NCBI GenBank assembly: GCA_944387455.1
Contig: CALXEY010000005.1
Span: forward strand, 1-36,875
From: an uncultured Clostridia bacterium
GTDB lineage: Bacteria; Bacillota; Clostridia; TANB77; CAG-508
DNA length: 36,875 bases
Direction: 5' to 3'
Shown here: positions 24,849-34,794 of the stretch, piece by piece
Position numbering within the stretch: the first letter of the stretch is position 1
How the letters are laid out: each line of letters begins with the position of its first letter
Notes under the pieces: model-generated
Database searches by the model: none
Told to the model about the DNA's origin: nothing
What the model saw: only the letters and a program-made list of their open reading frames with translations
Program-made: the position numbers and the translations under genes

Positions 24849-25640
24849 TTATTCTTGCATATGTTTTGCTTTCTTTTCTTCTTCATTTATCTTTAAAAAT
24901 TCTTTAGCAAATTTTATATAACTTTTAGCACCTTTAGACCTTGGGTCATATTCTGTAATAGGCATACCATAACTTGGTGCTTCACTAAGCCTTACATTTC
25001 TTGGTATAACTGTTTTATATACTTTGTTTTCAAAATATTTTTTAACTTCTTTTACAACTTGATTAGAAAGATTAGTTCTAATATCATACATTGTAAGTAA
25101 AGCTCCTTCTATTTTAATTTCTTTATTTAAATGTTTTTTAACTAAATTAATAGTATTTAATAATTGTCCTAAACCTTCTAGGGCAAAATATTCACATTGT
25201 ACAGGAATTAATACACTATTAGATGCTGTAAAAGCATTTAAAGTTATTAAACCTAAAGAAGGTGGGCAATCTATAAACACATAATCAAACTTTTCTTTAA
25301 TTATGTCAACTTTTTCTTTTAATCTTTGTTCTCTTGACATCATAGAAACAAGCTCTACTTCTGCACCAGCTAAGTTCATATTAGCAGGGCAAACCTTCAA
25401 ATTTTTAATAATAGTATCTTGCATTGCTTCTTCTAACTCTACTTCATTAACAAGTATATCATATGTAGAAGGCTCAATGTCTTTATCTAAGCCAAGTCCA
25501 CTTGTTGCATTACCTTGAGGGTCTGCATCAATCAACAATACTTTTTTTCCTCTTTTAGCCAATATAGTTGCTAAATTTACAGTTGTAGTAGTTTTCCCTA
25601 CTCCACCTTTTTGATTTGCTACTGATATAATTTTTCCCAA
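24849..25640 (-). CDS. parA: Chromosome partition ATPase ParA / Soj
   Basis: 263 aa from TTG 25640, giving MGKIISVANQKGGVG. This start is preferred over a TTG at 25655 because GGAGG sits 8 nt upstream and overlaps the earlier one. It has the deviant Walker A KGGVGKTTTT, the LLIDADPQGN switch and YVFIDCPPSLG. In Clostridia and Bacillus, Soj works with ParB in origin segregation and regulates DnaA. Confidence 0.96.
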   Translation of the reverse strand: MGKIISVANQKGGVGKTTTTVNLATILAKRGKKVLLIDADPQGNATSGLGLDKDIEPSTYDILVNEVELEEAMQDTIIKNLKVCPANMNLAGAEVELVSMMSREQRLKEKVDIIKEKFDYVFIDCPPSLGLITLNAFTASNSVLIPVQCEYFALEGLGQLLNTINLVKKHLNKEIKIEGALLTMYDIRTNLSNQVVKEVKKYFENKVYKTVIPRNVRLSEAPSYGMPITEYDPRSKGAKSYIKFAKEFLKINEEEKKAKHMQE

Positions 25641-25700
25641 TTTTATTGCCTCCAATTTTAGTTAATTTTTATAAATAAGTTTTTGTTTTCGTTCGTTATA

Positions 25701-25729
25701 ATTGTATATAAATAAAGAAAAAAAGTCAA
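25701..25729 (-). promoter_or_regulatory. Promoter of the parAB operon
   Basis: Reading leftward: TTGACT (25729-25724), 17-nt spacer, TACAAT (25706-25701), 61 bp before the parA start. The -35 lies within one arm of the rsmG terminator. Confidence 0.65.
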
Positions 25730-25759
25730 TAAAATTTTAACATTTTTTTGACTTTTTTT
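25718..25759 (-). terminator. Terminator of the mnmG-rsmG operon
   Basis: AAAAAAAGTCAA (25718-25729) pairs with TTGACTTTTTTT (25748-25759) over 12 bp with an 18-nt AT-rich loop, 43 bp after rsmG. Confidence 0.75.
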
Positions 25760-25801
25760 ATAATTTTTTTATATTATTTTTTGTTGTTTTATTCTCATCT
25801 A

Positions 25802-26521
25802 TTAAATAGGCTCTTTTGCTGGTGTTCCAGCTTTTCTTGGGAATTTAGAAGGTGTATTTTTTACCTTTTTTAATATTATAACACTTCTTCCTAAATCGCT
25901 ATTTGGCAAATTAAATTTATCTTTACTTTCAATTTTACAACCTAATATATTAATAGCATTTTTTGCATTTTCTAGTTCTGTATCTATATCAGAACTTTTC
26001 ATACAAATACATTTTCCTTCTACTTTAATAAAAGGTATTAAATATTCAGATAATGTAGACATATTAGCAACTGCTCTAGAAGTAGCAATATCAAATTTTT
26101 CTCTATATTTTTTATTTTTTCCAAGTTCCTCTGCTCTTGTATGTATTGTTTCAATATTTTTTAAATCTAATTTATTAATAACTTCATTTAAAAAGTTAAT
26201 TCTTTTATTTAATGAATCTGCTAATGTTATTTTTAAGTCATCTCTTACTATTTTTAAAGGTATTCCAGGAAAACCTGCTCCTGTTCCAACATCTATTATA
26301 GTTTCACCTTTTTTTATATATTTTACAATTGTTAAACTATCTATAAAGTGTTTAAGAATAATGTCTTTTGGTTCTACTATTGCTGTTAAATTTATTTTTT
26401 TATTCCACTCTATTAATAAATTCATATAATTATAGAATTTTTCTATTTGCTTTTCTGTTAATTTTAAGTCTAATTTTTCTAAATAATTATTAAAAATTTT
26501 AGTAAATTCTTCTAATTCCAT
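25802..26521 (-). CDS. rsmG: 16S rRNA (guanine-N7) methyltransferase RsmG
   Basis: 239 aa, the usual length. It has the SAM-binding motif DVGTGAGFPGIPLKI, the WNKKINLTA segment upstream of it, ATSRAVANM and the typical C-terminal KFPRKAGTPAKEPI. RsmG methylates G527 of 16S rRNA (E. coli numbering). It follows mnmG by 19 bp, an origin-linked pair found across bacteria. Confidence 0.96.
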   Translation of the reverse strand: MELEEFTKIFNNYLEKLDLKLTEKQIEKFYNYMNLLIEWNKKINLTAIVEPKDIILKHFIDSLTIVKYIKKGETIIDVGTGAGFPGIPLKIVRDDLKITLADSLNKRINFLNEVINKLDLKNIETIHTRAEELGKNKKYREKFDIATSRAVANMSTLSEYLIPFIKVEGKCICMKSSDIDTELENAKNAINILGCKIESKDKFNLPNSDLGRSVIILKKVKNTPSKFPRKAGTPAKEPI

Positions 26522-26540
26522 TTTTTATCCTTTCTAAAGC

Positions 26541-28430
26541 TTATTTATTGTTTCTTTGTTGTAAATATACTAAAAGTACAGATACATCAGCTGGCGAAAC
26601 TCCTGATATTCTTGATGCTTGCCCTATTGAACGTGGTTTAAATTTATTTAATTTTTGTCTTGCTTCTAAGCTTATTCCTTTTAATGTTTCATAATCTATA
26701 TCTTCTGGCAATATCTTTGTTTCTAATTTTTTAAATTTTTTAACTTGTTCTTCTTGTAATTTTATATATCCTTCATATTTTATTTGTATTTCTACTTCTT
26801 CTTTTTCCTGTCTTGTAAGTTCTGGTCTATTTTCATCTATTTCTGATAATATTTCATAATTTAATTCTGTTCTTTTTAGTAATTCACTTAATTTTGTACC
26901 ATTTGTAAGCCTTGTAGTTCCTGCTTTTTCTAGTAATTTATTTACTTTTTCTTCTGGTTTTACAACTTGTTTTTTTAATCTTTCAATTTCTTTTTTTATA
27001 TTTTCTTTTTTCTTTAAAAATCTTTCATATCTTTCATCTGATATCAAGCCTACTTTGTGTCCTATTGGTGTTAATCTTAAATCTGCATTATCTTGTCTTA
27101 AAAGTAATCTATATTCTGCTCTAGATGTCATCATTCTATATGGTTCATTAGTTCCTTTTGTAACAATATCATCAATAAGAACACCTATATACGCCTGACT
27201 TCTATCTAGTATTATTGGTTCTTTATTATCAATTTTCCTTGTGGCGTTTATCCCTGCAATTAGCCCTTGTGCTGCTGCTTCTTCATATCCAGATGTTCCA
27301 TTTATTTGCCCTGCCATAAATAAACCACTTATTCCTTTATATTCAAGAGAAAGTTTTAAATTTGAAGGGTCTATACAATCATATTCTATTGCATAAGCTG
27401 GTCTTGTAAACTCTGCATTTTCTAAACCTGGTATTGTATGATATAAAGCAATTTGAACATCTTCTGGAAGTGATGAACTCATCCCTTGTATATACATTTC
27501 TTCAGTATCTAAACCTACTGGCTCAACAAATGCTTGATGACGTGGTTTATCACTAAATCTAACTACTTTATCTTCTATAGAAGGGCAATATCTAGGTCCT
27601 GTTCCTTCTATCATACCCGCAAATAAAGGTGATCTATTCAAATTTTCTCTAATTATTTCGTGAGTTTTTTCATTTGTATATGTTAAATAACAATCAACTT
27701 GTTCAAAATCTCTCGGTTCATCTTCAAATGAAAAAGCTTCTATTCCATTATCACCTTTTTGTACTTCCATTTTACTAAAATCAATACTTCTTCTATTTAT
27801 TCTAGCAGGTGTTCCTGTCTTAAATCTAACAAGTTCTATTCCTAAGTCTTTTAAACAATCAGATAATTTATTTGCTGCTGCAACACCGTCTGGGCCACTT
27901 TCTTTAGAATATTCACCTATAAATATTTTTCCTTTTAAATATGTTCCAGTAGCAACTATTACTGTTTTCACATTATATATTGCTCCTATATCTGTCTGTA
28001 TTCCCTTAACACTACCATTTTCCACAAATATTTTTGTAATTTCCGCTTGTTTTACTTCTAAGTTAACTTGCTTTTCCAATGTATGCTTCATCTCTGCTTG
28101 GTATTTTTTTCTATCAGCTTGAGCTCTTAATGAGTGTACAGCTGGTCCTTTTGAAGTATTTAACATTTTAATTTGTATCATTGTTTTATCAATGTTTTTA
28201 CCCATTTCTCCACCAAGGGCATCTATTTCTCTTACTAGATGTCCTTTTGAGCTTCCTCCTATATGTGGGTTACAAGGCATATTTGCTATTGCTTCTAAAC
28301 TTATAGAAAATATTAATGTTTTTTTACCAAGCCTTGCTGCTGCTAAAGCTGCCTCACACCCAGCGTGTCCTGCACCTATTACAGCAACATCATAATCTCC
28401 TGCAATGTATTCTCCTTTATTTAACTTCAT
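26541..28430 (-). CDS. mnmG: tRNA uridine-5-carboxymethylaminomethyl modification enzyme MnmG
   Basis: 629 aa, full length. The FAD-binding GAGHAG motif (19-24), [14 protein letters not shown], the substrate-site [12 protein letters not shown] segment and the C-terminal [15 protein letters not shown] are all present. With MnmE it makes cmnm5U at the wobble position. The ribosome site (AGAAGTG) is weak. Its upstream region is the 440-bp spacer with Spo0A-type boxes. Confidence 0.97.
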   Translation of the reverse strand: MKLNKGEYIAGDYDVAVIGAGHAGCEAALAAARLGKKTLIFSISLEAIANMPCNPHIGGSSKGHLVREIDALGGEMGKNIDKTMIQIKMLNTSKGPAVHSLRAQADRKKYQAEMKHTLEKQVNLEVKQAEITKIFVENGSVKGIQTDIGAIYNVKTVIVATGTYLKGKIFIGEYSKESGPDGVAAANKLSDCLKDLGIELVRFKTGTPARINRRSIDFSKMEVQKGDNGIEAFSFEDEPRDFEQVDCYLTYTNEKTHEIIRENLNRSPLFAGMIEGTGPRYCPSIEDKVVRFSDKPRHQAFVEPVGLDTEEMYIQGMSSSLPEDVQIALYHTIPGLENAEFTRPAYAIEYDCIDPSNLKLSLEYKGISGLFMAGQINGTSGYEEAAAQGLIAGINATRKIDNKEPIILDRSQAYIGVLIDDIVTKGTNEPYRMMTSRAEYRLLLRQDNADLRLTPIGHKVGLISDERYERFLKKKENIKKEIERLKKQVVKPEEKVNKLLEKAGTTRLTNGTKLSELLKRTELNYEILSEIDENRPELTRQEKEEVEIQIKYEGYIKLQEEQVKKFKKLETKILPEDIDYETLKGISLEARQKLNKFKPRSIGQASRISGVSPADVSVLLVYLQQRNNK

Positions 28431-28870
28431 TGTTCACACTTCTTTCATTTTTTGTTCGCCTTTGTATCGCTTGTGCCAGTTGAGTTTGCGGGTTTTTGTA
28501 CTTGTTTTTTACTTCCTTATGAAACGAAAAGTAGCACTTTTGATGCACTTCATCAATCTTAACAAATTAGTTTTTGTCGAGGCTTGTCGAATGCCTTTTC
28601 CTCTAGTTTTTCCCTATTATTCGTATGTTTGTCGAATTTTGTCGAATGCTTTTGTCAATTTTTACGTATAGCAACAAGTGTTATGTAATGCGAACACTTT
28701 AATTTTTGTTTACTTTTTAATTTTTTTAACTTCACTTTTTTTATATTTTGAAATCGTATTTTTTATACGTTTTATTTCTCTTCAGAATCAATTTTAAATA
28801 TTTTTTATATTCTTTTAATATAATTTCATATATAATTATTGTTTTTTGCTTATTTTTGATTCTCGTGCGT
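28431..28870. other. 440-bp spacer between mnmE and mnmG
   Basis: It holds the four Spo0A-type boxes (28575-28646), a 7-bp hairpin AAGTGTT/AACACTT (28676-28699) without a T run, and a GC-richer stretch at about 28450-28560. A short open frame on the minus strand there lacks a ribosome site, so I do not call it. The mnmG promoter must lie here, but no clear pair of boxes stands out. Confidence 0.6.
28575..28646 (+). promoter_or_regulatory. Two tandem pairs of Spo0A-type boxes
   Basis: TGTCGAG (28575) and TGTCGAA (28585) form one pair; TGTCGAA (28630) and TGTCGAA (28640) form the other. Each pair is spaced by exactly 10 bp, one helical turn, which is how tandem 0A boxes (core TGNCGAA) bind a Spo0A dimer. 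They lie about 140-210 bp upstream of mnmG. Confidence 0.6.
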
Positions 28871-30242
28871 TTATTTACCTAAACAGAATTTAGAAAAGAT
28901 TTCATTTATTATATCCTCTGTTACAATTTCTCCTGTTATATTTCCTAAATCTTCTAAAATGTCTTTTATAAATATAGCAATTATGTCTAAAGGCATATCT
29001 TGTTCCATTGTTTCTTTTGCTTTTTTTACACTTTCTATTGCTTTAGATATTAAATTTTTATGTCTTAAATTTGTAATTACTATATCTTGGTCTAAATTAA
29101 TTTCATTTAAATTAAATAATTCAGTTATTTTATCATATATTTTTTCAATACCCGTTTTATTTAATGCTGAAATTTTTATTATATCACTACTTACTTTTGT
29201 TAATTTTTCATTTTTTTCATCTATTTTTTGTTTTAAATCACTTTTATTTAATATAATTATTGTTTTCTTGTTTTTTATTAAATCTAAAATTTCTAAATCT
29301 TCTTTTGTTAAATCTTCTGAAGAATCAAATATTGCAATTATAAGGTCTGCTTCTTTTACTAATTCTTTAGATTTTTCTATTCCTATTTTCTCTACTTCAT
29401 CTTTTGCATCTCTTATTCCCGCTGTATCAATTAGTTTTAAAGGTATTCCATTTACTGTTACAAATTCTTCTATTGTATCTCTTGTTGTTCCTTCATATTG
29501 TGTTACTATAGCCCTATCTTCTTTCAAAATTGCATTTAAAAGAGATGATTTACCTGCATTTGGTCTTCCTATAATTACTGTTTTAATACCTTCTTTTATT
29601 ATTTTACCATTATCAAAACTCTTTTCTAGCTTTTCTAATTTTTCTTCTACGCTATCTAGCATATCTGAAAGCTCTTTTTTCGTTACATCTGGTGTATCAT
29701 ATTCTGGATAATCTATTGTAACTTCTATATTCACCATAACATCCATTATTTCTTTTTTTATTTCATTTATTTTTTGAGATAAAAAGCCTTCTAGTTGCTT
29801 TATTCCTGTTTTTGCTTCTTTTTCTGATTTTGCATTAATAACATCTATTACTGATTCTGCTTGTAATAAATCTATTCTGCCATTTAAAAAAGCTCTTTTT
29901 GTGAATTCTCCCGGTTCCGCAAGAGTTGCTCCATTTTTTAAACATAATTCTAATATTTTTTTAACAACTACATTTCCTCCGTGAGAATTTATTTCACACA
30001 TATTTTCTGTTGTATAGCTTTTAGGAGCTTTAAAGTATGAAACTAATACTTCATCTATAACACTCCCATTTTCTACTATATTTCCATATTTTATCGTATA
30101 TCCTTTAATATCTTTTATATCTTGTTTTTTCTTTGGTAGAAATATTTTATCTAGTATTTCAAAACATTTATCTCCACTAATTCTAATTATACCAATTCCC
30201 CCAATTCCGAGGAGCCGTAGAGATTGACGCTATTGTACTCAT
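28871..30242 (-). pseudogene. mnmE: tRNA modification GTPase MnmE, frameshifted near the N-terminus
   Basis: The intact frame (376 aa from 30001) has the helical domain, the G domain with GRPNAGKSS, DTAGI and NKSD, and the C-terminal FCLGK signature whose Cys is needed for tRNA modification. The first ~80 residues lie upstream in another frame: an ATG at 30242 with GGAGGA 6 nt before it gives MSTIASISTAP, and GIGGIGIIRISGD follows only after dropping one base near 30209-30212. The whole gene (1372 bp) is one base too long for 456 aa, the usual length. The start-proximal ~30 bases are unusually GC-rich for this genome. Either an assembly error or a recent inactivating insertion. MnmE partners MnmG, which is intact. 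Confidence 0.85.
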
Positions 30243-30481
30243 ATTATTATTCCTCCAATATATACAAATATTTTTACTTATTTTTATTTATTTTTTAGTT
30301 ATATGTTAATATTATTTTTTCTATTTACTCATCATTAGTATTTTACTTATAACATATATTTTTTAAAAATGCAAATCATTTTTTTATTTTTTACAAAAAA
30401 AATCAAAGATAGAAATTACGTATCCTTTGTAAAATCTGACCTTTGACCTCTGATTTTATTTTTAAAAATTTTTTTATTTAA

Positions 30482-31183
30482 TTATTTTTTTAATGAAATT
30501 ACTATTCTCCTATATGGTTCTTCACCAATACTATTTGTCTCTACTTTATCATTTTTTTGTAGTTTGCTATGTATTATCTTTCTTTCGTATGCTTGCATTG
30601 GTTCTAATTTTATAGGTTTTCTAGTTTTTATAACTGTTTTTGCAACTTTTTCAGCTAAATCTTCTAAAGTTTTTTCTCTTTTTGCTTTATATCCTTCTAC
30701 ATCTAAAATAACTCTAATTCTATTTTCTAGCCCTTTACCAGCTACAGCTGTTAGTATATTTTGGAAAGCATATAATGTCTCTCCCCTATATCCTATTAAG
30801 AACCCTAAATTAGGACTATTAATTTCAACATATATTGCTGTTTTATCTTTTTTTATACTGTATTGTGTATCTTCTGGTAATTCCTTTTTTAATTCATTTA
30901 AGAATTCTTCTATGTTTTTACTTGCTGTTTCTTGTTCTTCTTCTGATAAAATTATTTCTTTTTTAGGTCTTATAGTTGTTTTTTCTTCTTTTACTTCTAT
31001 ATCTTCTCTAAGAGTCATTTCTATTTTTACAACTCTTGGTGTTAATATACTAAAAAAGCTTCTTTTATCATCATTGTCTAGAACTTTTATATCTACCATT
31101 TTTCTACTTACATTTAATTCTTTAAGTCCTTTTTCTATAGCTTCATTTGTTGTTTTTCCTTCAGAAATGATTGTTTTTGGCAT
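30482..31183 (-). CDS. jag: RNA-binding protein Jag (KhpB)
   Basis: 233 aa. Jag-N domain (about 1-50, TTNEAIEKGLKELNV), linker, KH domain (about 105-160, with LIGYRGETLYAFQ) and R3H domain at the end (MQAYERKIIHSKLQ). Jag/KhpB binds RNA and affects cell elongation in Firmicutes. It starts 18 bp after yidC. A region of about 240 bp lies downstream before mnmE, with a short hairpin-like stretch and T-run but no clean terminator. Confidence 0.94.
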   Translation of the reverse strand: MPKTIISEGKTTNEAIEKGLKELNVSRKMVDIKVLDNDDKRSFFSILTPRVVKIEMTLREDIEVKEEKTTIRPKKEIILSEEEQETASKNIEEFLNELKKELPEDTQYSIKKDKTAIYVEINSPNLGFLIGYRGETLYAFQNILTAVAGKGLENRIRVILDVEGYKAKREKTLEDLAEKVAKTVIKTRKPIKLEPMQAYERKIIHSKLQKNDKVETNSIGEEPYRRIVISLKK

Positions 31184-31201
31184 TTTAACGTTCCTCCTAC
31201 T

Positions 31202-32095
31202 TTAAGATTTAACAACTTTGTTTAATATTAATCTTTCTACTATCATAAGAATATTACTAATTAACCAATATAATGCTAGTCCCAAAGGTGCTATAAATGC
31301 AATTGAAATAGACATTATTGGCATCATCCAAGACATCATTTTATTTGTTTGCATTACAGCATCCATTTCATTATTTTCTTCTTGTGGTATTAATTCTTTT
31401 CCTGTAGTTCCGTCAATTGTAACTTTTTCCTCTTTTTGCTTATTAGCATTTTTTGCTTGCATTGCTGTTGTCATTCTTATTGAGATAAAAGAAGATAAAA
31501 TATACAAAGCTGGAATTATATATACTGTATAATCTGTCATATTCTGTTGTGGTATTTTGCTTAAATCTAAACCTAAGAAGTTCATTTGTATATTTAATTT
31601 ATCAACATTTGCATCTTCTGGGTTCTTTTCTTTTAAAAATTGATATTCCCTTATTAAATCAATTTCAGGATAAACTTGACTTACGGTTTTACCACTTTCT
31701 TGCAATTGTTGTACATAATGATTTATATTTTCTGTTGGTATTTTTTCCATAAAAGTAAGTGGACTTCTTACTAAGTAGAATATTGATAACAATAATAGTA
31801 ATTGTACTATTGCTGTTAAACAACCACTAAATGGACTCATATTTTCAGACTTATATAAACTCATCATTTCTTGATTCATTTTTTCTGGATCATTTTTGTA
31901 TTTAAACTGAATTACTTTCATTTTTTCTTGTAATTCACTACTTTTTTTCATAGTTTTTTGTTGTTTTATTGAAAGTGGCAACAATACTATTTTTATTATT
32001 ACTGTAAATAAAATGATTGCTATACCATAGTTATTTATTAGACCATATAAGAATTGCAGTAAATAACCAAAAAGATTAGCAAAAAACTCAAACAT
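31202..32095 (-). CDS. yidC: Membrane protein insertase YidC/OxaA
   Basis: 297 aa with five membrane helices in the Gram-positive YidC plan and a cytosolic helical hairpin after the first (about 40-85). The positively charged groove position is Lys35 (TVIIKIVLLPL), where Bacillus SpoIIIJ has Arg. No lipobox is seen at the N-terminus. It inserts membrane proteins with or without SecYEG, and lies between yidD and jag. Confidence 0.95.
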   Translation of the reverse strand: MFEFFANLFGYLLQFLYGLINNYGIAIILFTVIIKIVLLPLSIKQQKTMKKSSELQEKMKVIQFKYKNDPEKMNQEMMSLYKSENMSPFSGCLTAIVQLLLLLSIFYLVRSPLTFMEKIPTENINHYVQQLQESGKTVSQVYPEIDLIREYQFLKEKNPEDANVDKLNIQMNFLGLDLSKIPQQNMTDYTVYIIPALYILSSFISIRMTTAMQAKNANKQKEEKVTIDGTTGKELIPQEENNEMDAVMQTNKMMSWMMPIMSISIAFIAPLGLALYWLISNILMIVERLILNKVVKS

Positions 32096-32119
32096 TTACT
32101 ATCTTCCCCCTAATTTTAG

Positions 32120-32338
32120 TTATTTTAATGGGTCATATCCACCTTTTGAAAAAGGATTACATCTAAAAATTCTTTTAATTCCTAAAAATAAACCTTTAAT
32201 TGCTCCATATTTTTTGATTGCTTGCTTTGTGTATTCAGAGCAAGTTGGATAAAATTTACAATTAATGTTTTTACTTTTTAACCAAGGTGAAATATGTTTT
32301 TGATATTTTTCTATTATAAATATCAATATATTTTTCAT
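32120..32338 (-). CDS. yidD: Membrane protein insertion efficiency factor YidD
   Basis: 72 aa with the family signature: YQKHISPW, then [19 protein letters not shown] and the [11 protein letters not shown] end. It overlaps rnpA by 4 bp and precedes yidC by 24 bp. Confidence 0.96.
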   Translation of the reverse strand: MKNILIFIIEKYQKHISPWLKSKNINCKFYPTCSEYTKQAIKKYGAIKGLFLGIKRIFRCNPFSKGGYDPLK

Positions 32339-32691
32339 TGTTGTTCCTCTTTGAAAGCTCCTACTTTCTCAAATATTTTTTCCATATCTGTTTTTATATT
32401 TATATAATTTGCATTTTTAATGTCAACTTTCTTTTTCCATAAAAAAACAAATGTATATCCTGTTTTTATATTGTTTTCAAGATTTTTGTAATTTTCTCTA
32501 ATCAATCTTTTTATATGATTTCTTTTTGTTGCTTTTCCTATCTTAACACTTATTGCTATTCCTAAAAGGTTTTTGTCTTGTTTTCTATTTTCTAAAACAA
32601 ATACTTCTATACATTTTCCTGTATAATATTTACCTTTTGAAAAAACATTTTTAAATTCATAATTTTTTTTTAACATTTTTGTTTTTTCCAT
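32335..32691 (-). CDS. rnpA: Ribonuclease P protein component
   Basis: 118 aa with the RNR signature [14 protein letters not shown] and the N-terminal FxxVFxxGK stretch (NVFSKGKYY). It supports tRNA 5' maturation with the RNase P RNA, which is not in this window. It lies 95 bp from rpmH across a hairpin, and overlaps yidD. Confidence 0.95.
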   Translation of the reverse strand: MEKTKMLKKNYEFKNVFSKGKYYTGKCIEVFVLENRKQDKNLLGIAISVKIGKATKRNHIKRLIRENYKNLENNIKTGYTFVFLWKKKVDIKNANYINIKTDMEKIFEKVGAFKEEQQ

Positions 32692-32744
32692 TACGGCTCT
32701 TCCCTTCTAGAATACGTCATTTAATGAAAAAAATATTTTAATTA

Positions 32745-32774
32745 TTTGGAAAAGGCTCGCTTTTTAGCGGCCTT
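32745..32774 (-). terminator. Hairpin between rpmH and rnpA
   Basis: AAGGC-CGCT (32752-32761) pairs with AGCG-GCCTT (32766-32774) with one bulged base, ending in TTTTCC on the minus strand. A weak terminator or processing hairpin here would let rpmH be expressed above rnpA. Confidence 0.5.
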
Positions 32775-32786
32775 CTAATAATTAAT

Positions 32787-32921
32787 TTAAGCAGATAATT
32801 TTTTTCTACCTTTTTGTCTTCTTGCTTTTAATACGTTTCTTCCTGCTCTAGTTTTCATTCTTTTCATAAAACCGTGTTCTCTTTTTTCTTGTCTATTTTT
32901 TGGTTGATATGTTCTCTTCAC
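32787..32921 (-). CDS. rpmH: 50S ribosomal protein L34
   Basis: 44 aa from GTG 32921, with AGGAGG 8 nt upstream. The protein is the full, very basic L34: [29 protein letters not shown] and the KGRKKLSA end. It is the first gene leftward from the origin, driven by the promoter at 33003-33032. Confidence 0.97.
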   Translation of the reverse strand: MKRTYQPKNRQEKREHGFMKRMKTRAGRNVLKARRQKGRKKLSA

Positions 32922-33002
32922 TATTAGCACCTCCTACTGAATTTTCTATTATATCTTTTTAAAAAAGATTGTTTTCTTTTTTACAAAATAACAAGTATAT
33001 CA

Positions 33003-33032
33003 ATTATACTTTAAAAAAGCTACTAATGTCAA
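33003..33032 (-). promoter_or_regulatory. rpmH: Promoter of rpmH
   Basis: Reading leftward: perfect TTGACA (33032-33027), 18-nt spacer, perfect TATAAT (33008-33003), about 80 bp before the GTG start. A second TATAAT lies closer to the gene without a clear -35. Confidence 0.85.
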
Positions 33033-33099
33033 GCTTTTTTTAGAACTTTTTGGAAATTTTTTTTGTAAATTTTTGTAATATTTCTGTAAAAAAACTGAG

Positions 33100-33311
33100 T
33101 TATCCACAGTTTTTTTTATAGTTATCCACAATTGTAAAAAAATTTTCCACAAGTATATTGACTTCTTATAGTGAAATTTGTTATTATGTGTAAAGTAATA
33201 AAAAAGTCGATTTTTTGTTGATATTACTCAAATTTTCGTTCGTATATTTTTTACGTTTTATTACAAATTTGTTACAAAGTTATCAACAGTTGTGGATAAC
33301 TTTGTGGATAA
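33100..33311. other. oriC part 1: DnaA-box cluster upstream of dnaA
   Basis: Perfect boxes TTATCCACA at 33100-33108 and 33122-33130 (plus) and at 33291-33299 and 33303-33311 (minus); TTATCAACA at 33280-33288; TTTTCCACA variant at 33143-33151. The cluster includes the dnaA promoter, so DnaA probably autoregulates. The last two boxes lie within 45 bp of the dnaA start codon. Confidence 0.92.
33158..33187 (+). promoter_or_regulatory. dnaA: Promoter of dnaA
   Basis: TTGACT (33158-33163), 18-nt spacer, TATTAT (33182-33187), flanked by DnaA boxes on both sides. Confidence 0.65.
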
Positions 33312-33333
33312 CTTTATAGAAAGGATGATTTTA

Positions 33334-34695
33334 ATGGCAATGGAGAAAGAAGAACTGATTGCAAAAATTAAAGAACTATTAAAACCAGAAGTTACAGAAA
33401 TATCTTATAATACTTGGATAATGCCATTAGATATTAAAAGTATTGAGGGAAATCATATAGTTTTTACAGCAAATTCTGAATTCCAAAAAGATTTTATTGA
33501 AAACAAATACAAAAGTCTTATTTTTAACACTTTAAGATTTATAACAAATAAAGATTGGACTTTTTCTGTAATTGATATTTCAAAAGAAGAATCTAGTAAT
33601 AATGATTCTAACGAAGTAATTGCTGATAAAAAAGATGATGCTTCTTTAGCTGAAATTGAATTAAATAAATCAACTTTAAACCCAAAATATACTTTTGATA
33701 CTTTTGTTGTTGGTAATAATAATAGGTTTGCACACGCTGCTGCTCTAGCAGTTGGTAATGAACCTGCTAAATCTTATAACCCTTTGTTTTTATATGGTGG
33801 TGTAGGTTTAGGAAAAACTCACTTAATGCACGCTATAGGTAATAGGATATTAGAAAACAACAAAAATACAAATGTATTATATGTTACATCTGAAAAATTC
33901 ACTAATCAATTAATAAATGCTATTAAAGATAACAAAAATGAATTTTTTAGAAACAAGTATAGAAATATTGATGTATTGTTAATAGATGATATTCAATTTA
34001 TCGCTGGTAAAGAAAGAGTTCAAGAAGAATTTTTCCATACTTTTAACAGTTTATATGAAGAGGGAAAACAAATAATTCTATCTAGTGATAAACCACCAAG
34101 AGATATTCAATTCTTAGAAGATAGATTAAAATCAAGATTTGAGTGGGGCTTACTTGCTGATATTTCTTGCCCAGATTATGAAACTCGTTTAGCTATACTT
34201 AGAAAAAAGGCTCAAGATGAAAATATTATTATTGATGATGTAATACTTTCTGACATAGCTAATAAAATTGATTCAAACATCAGGGAATTAGAGGGTGTAT
34301 TTAATAAAATAGTTGCAAGAGCTTCTCTTACACATAGCCCTATTACTATTGAGCTTGCAGAAATGGTTATTAATGAATTTATTTCAGAAAGTGAAAAAGT
34401 AATTTCAGCTGAGTTTATTCAAGAAACTGTTGCTAAATATTTTAGTATTGACAAAAATGATATAGCAGGGAATAAGAGATCAAATGATATTGCTTTTCCA
34501 AGACAAATTGCAATGTACTTGTGCCGTGAAATTGCAAGTATGTCTTATCCTCAGATAGGAATAGACTTTGGGGGTAGAGACCACTCAACAGTAATGCACG
34601 CTTGTAAAAAAATAGAAAAAGAAGTAAAAGAAAAACCAAATACAAAGTTAATTGTGGATAGTGTGAAAAACATAATCATAAATGGACAAGACTAG
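33334..34695 (+). CDS. dnaA: Chromosomal replication initiator DnaA
   Basis: 453 aa from ATG 33334, with AAAGGA 8 nt upstream. A longer in-frame start (GTG 33292) is rejected because its codons are two DnaA boxes. Domain I (about 1-85), a short acidic linker, the AAA+ domain with Walker A GGVGLGKTH and Walker B LLIDDIQF, and the DNA-binding domain IV ending in GGRDHSTVMHACKKIE are all present. It is flanked on both sides by box clusters, a bipartite origin as in Bacillus subtilis. Confidence 0.98.
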   Translation: MAMEKEELIAKIKELLKPEVTEISYNTWIMPLDIKSIEGNHIVFTANSEFQKDFIENKYKSLIFNTLRFITNKDWTFSVIDISKEESSNNDSNEVIADKKDDASLAEIELNKSTLNPKYTFDTFVVGNNNRFAHAAALAVGNEPAKSYNPLFLYGGVGLGKTHLMHAIGNRILENNKNTNVLYVTSEKFTNQLINAIKDNKNEFFRNKYRNIDVLLIDDIQFIAGKERVQEEFFHTFNSLYEEGKQIILSSDKPPRDIQFLEDRLKSRFEWGLLADISCPDYETRLAILRKKAQDENIIIDDVILSDIANKIDSNIRELEGVFNKIVARASLTHSPITIELAEMVINEFISESEKVISAEFIQETVAKYFSIDKNDIAGNKRSNDIAFPRQIAMYLCREIASMSYPQIGIDFGGRDHSTVMHACKKIEKEVKEKPNTKLIVDSVKNIIINGQD

Positions 34696-34794
34696 ATATA
34701 ATAATAAAAATTAACTATTTTTGAAATTTATGTTTGAAAAATAATTGTTTGATAGAACACAATGCTTTCTGTTCTTACGGAACAGCTACATTAG

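Noticed and set aside
28405..28671. 88-codon plus-strand frame and a ~41-codon minus-strand frame (GTG start) in the mnmE-mnmG spacer
   Set aside because: Neither has a ribosome site; the first starts inside mnmG and crosses the Spo0A boxes, the second runs into the mnmG start. No recognisable family.
30257..30481. A riboswitch or structured leader between jag and mnmE
   Set aside because: A 6-bp pairing (TCAAAG/CTTTGA) near a T8 run could be a terminator for jag, but the arms are short and several alternatives compete. No known motif seen.
33292..33333. Longer DnaA start (GTG 33292)
   Set aside because: The added codons are two overlapping-origin DnaA boxes, and the real ribosome site is before 33334.
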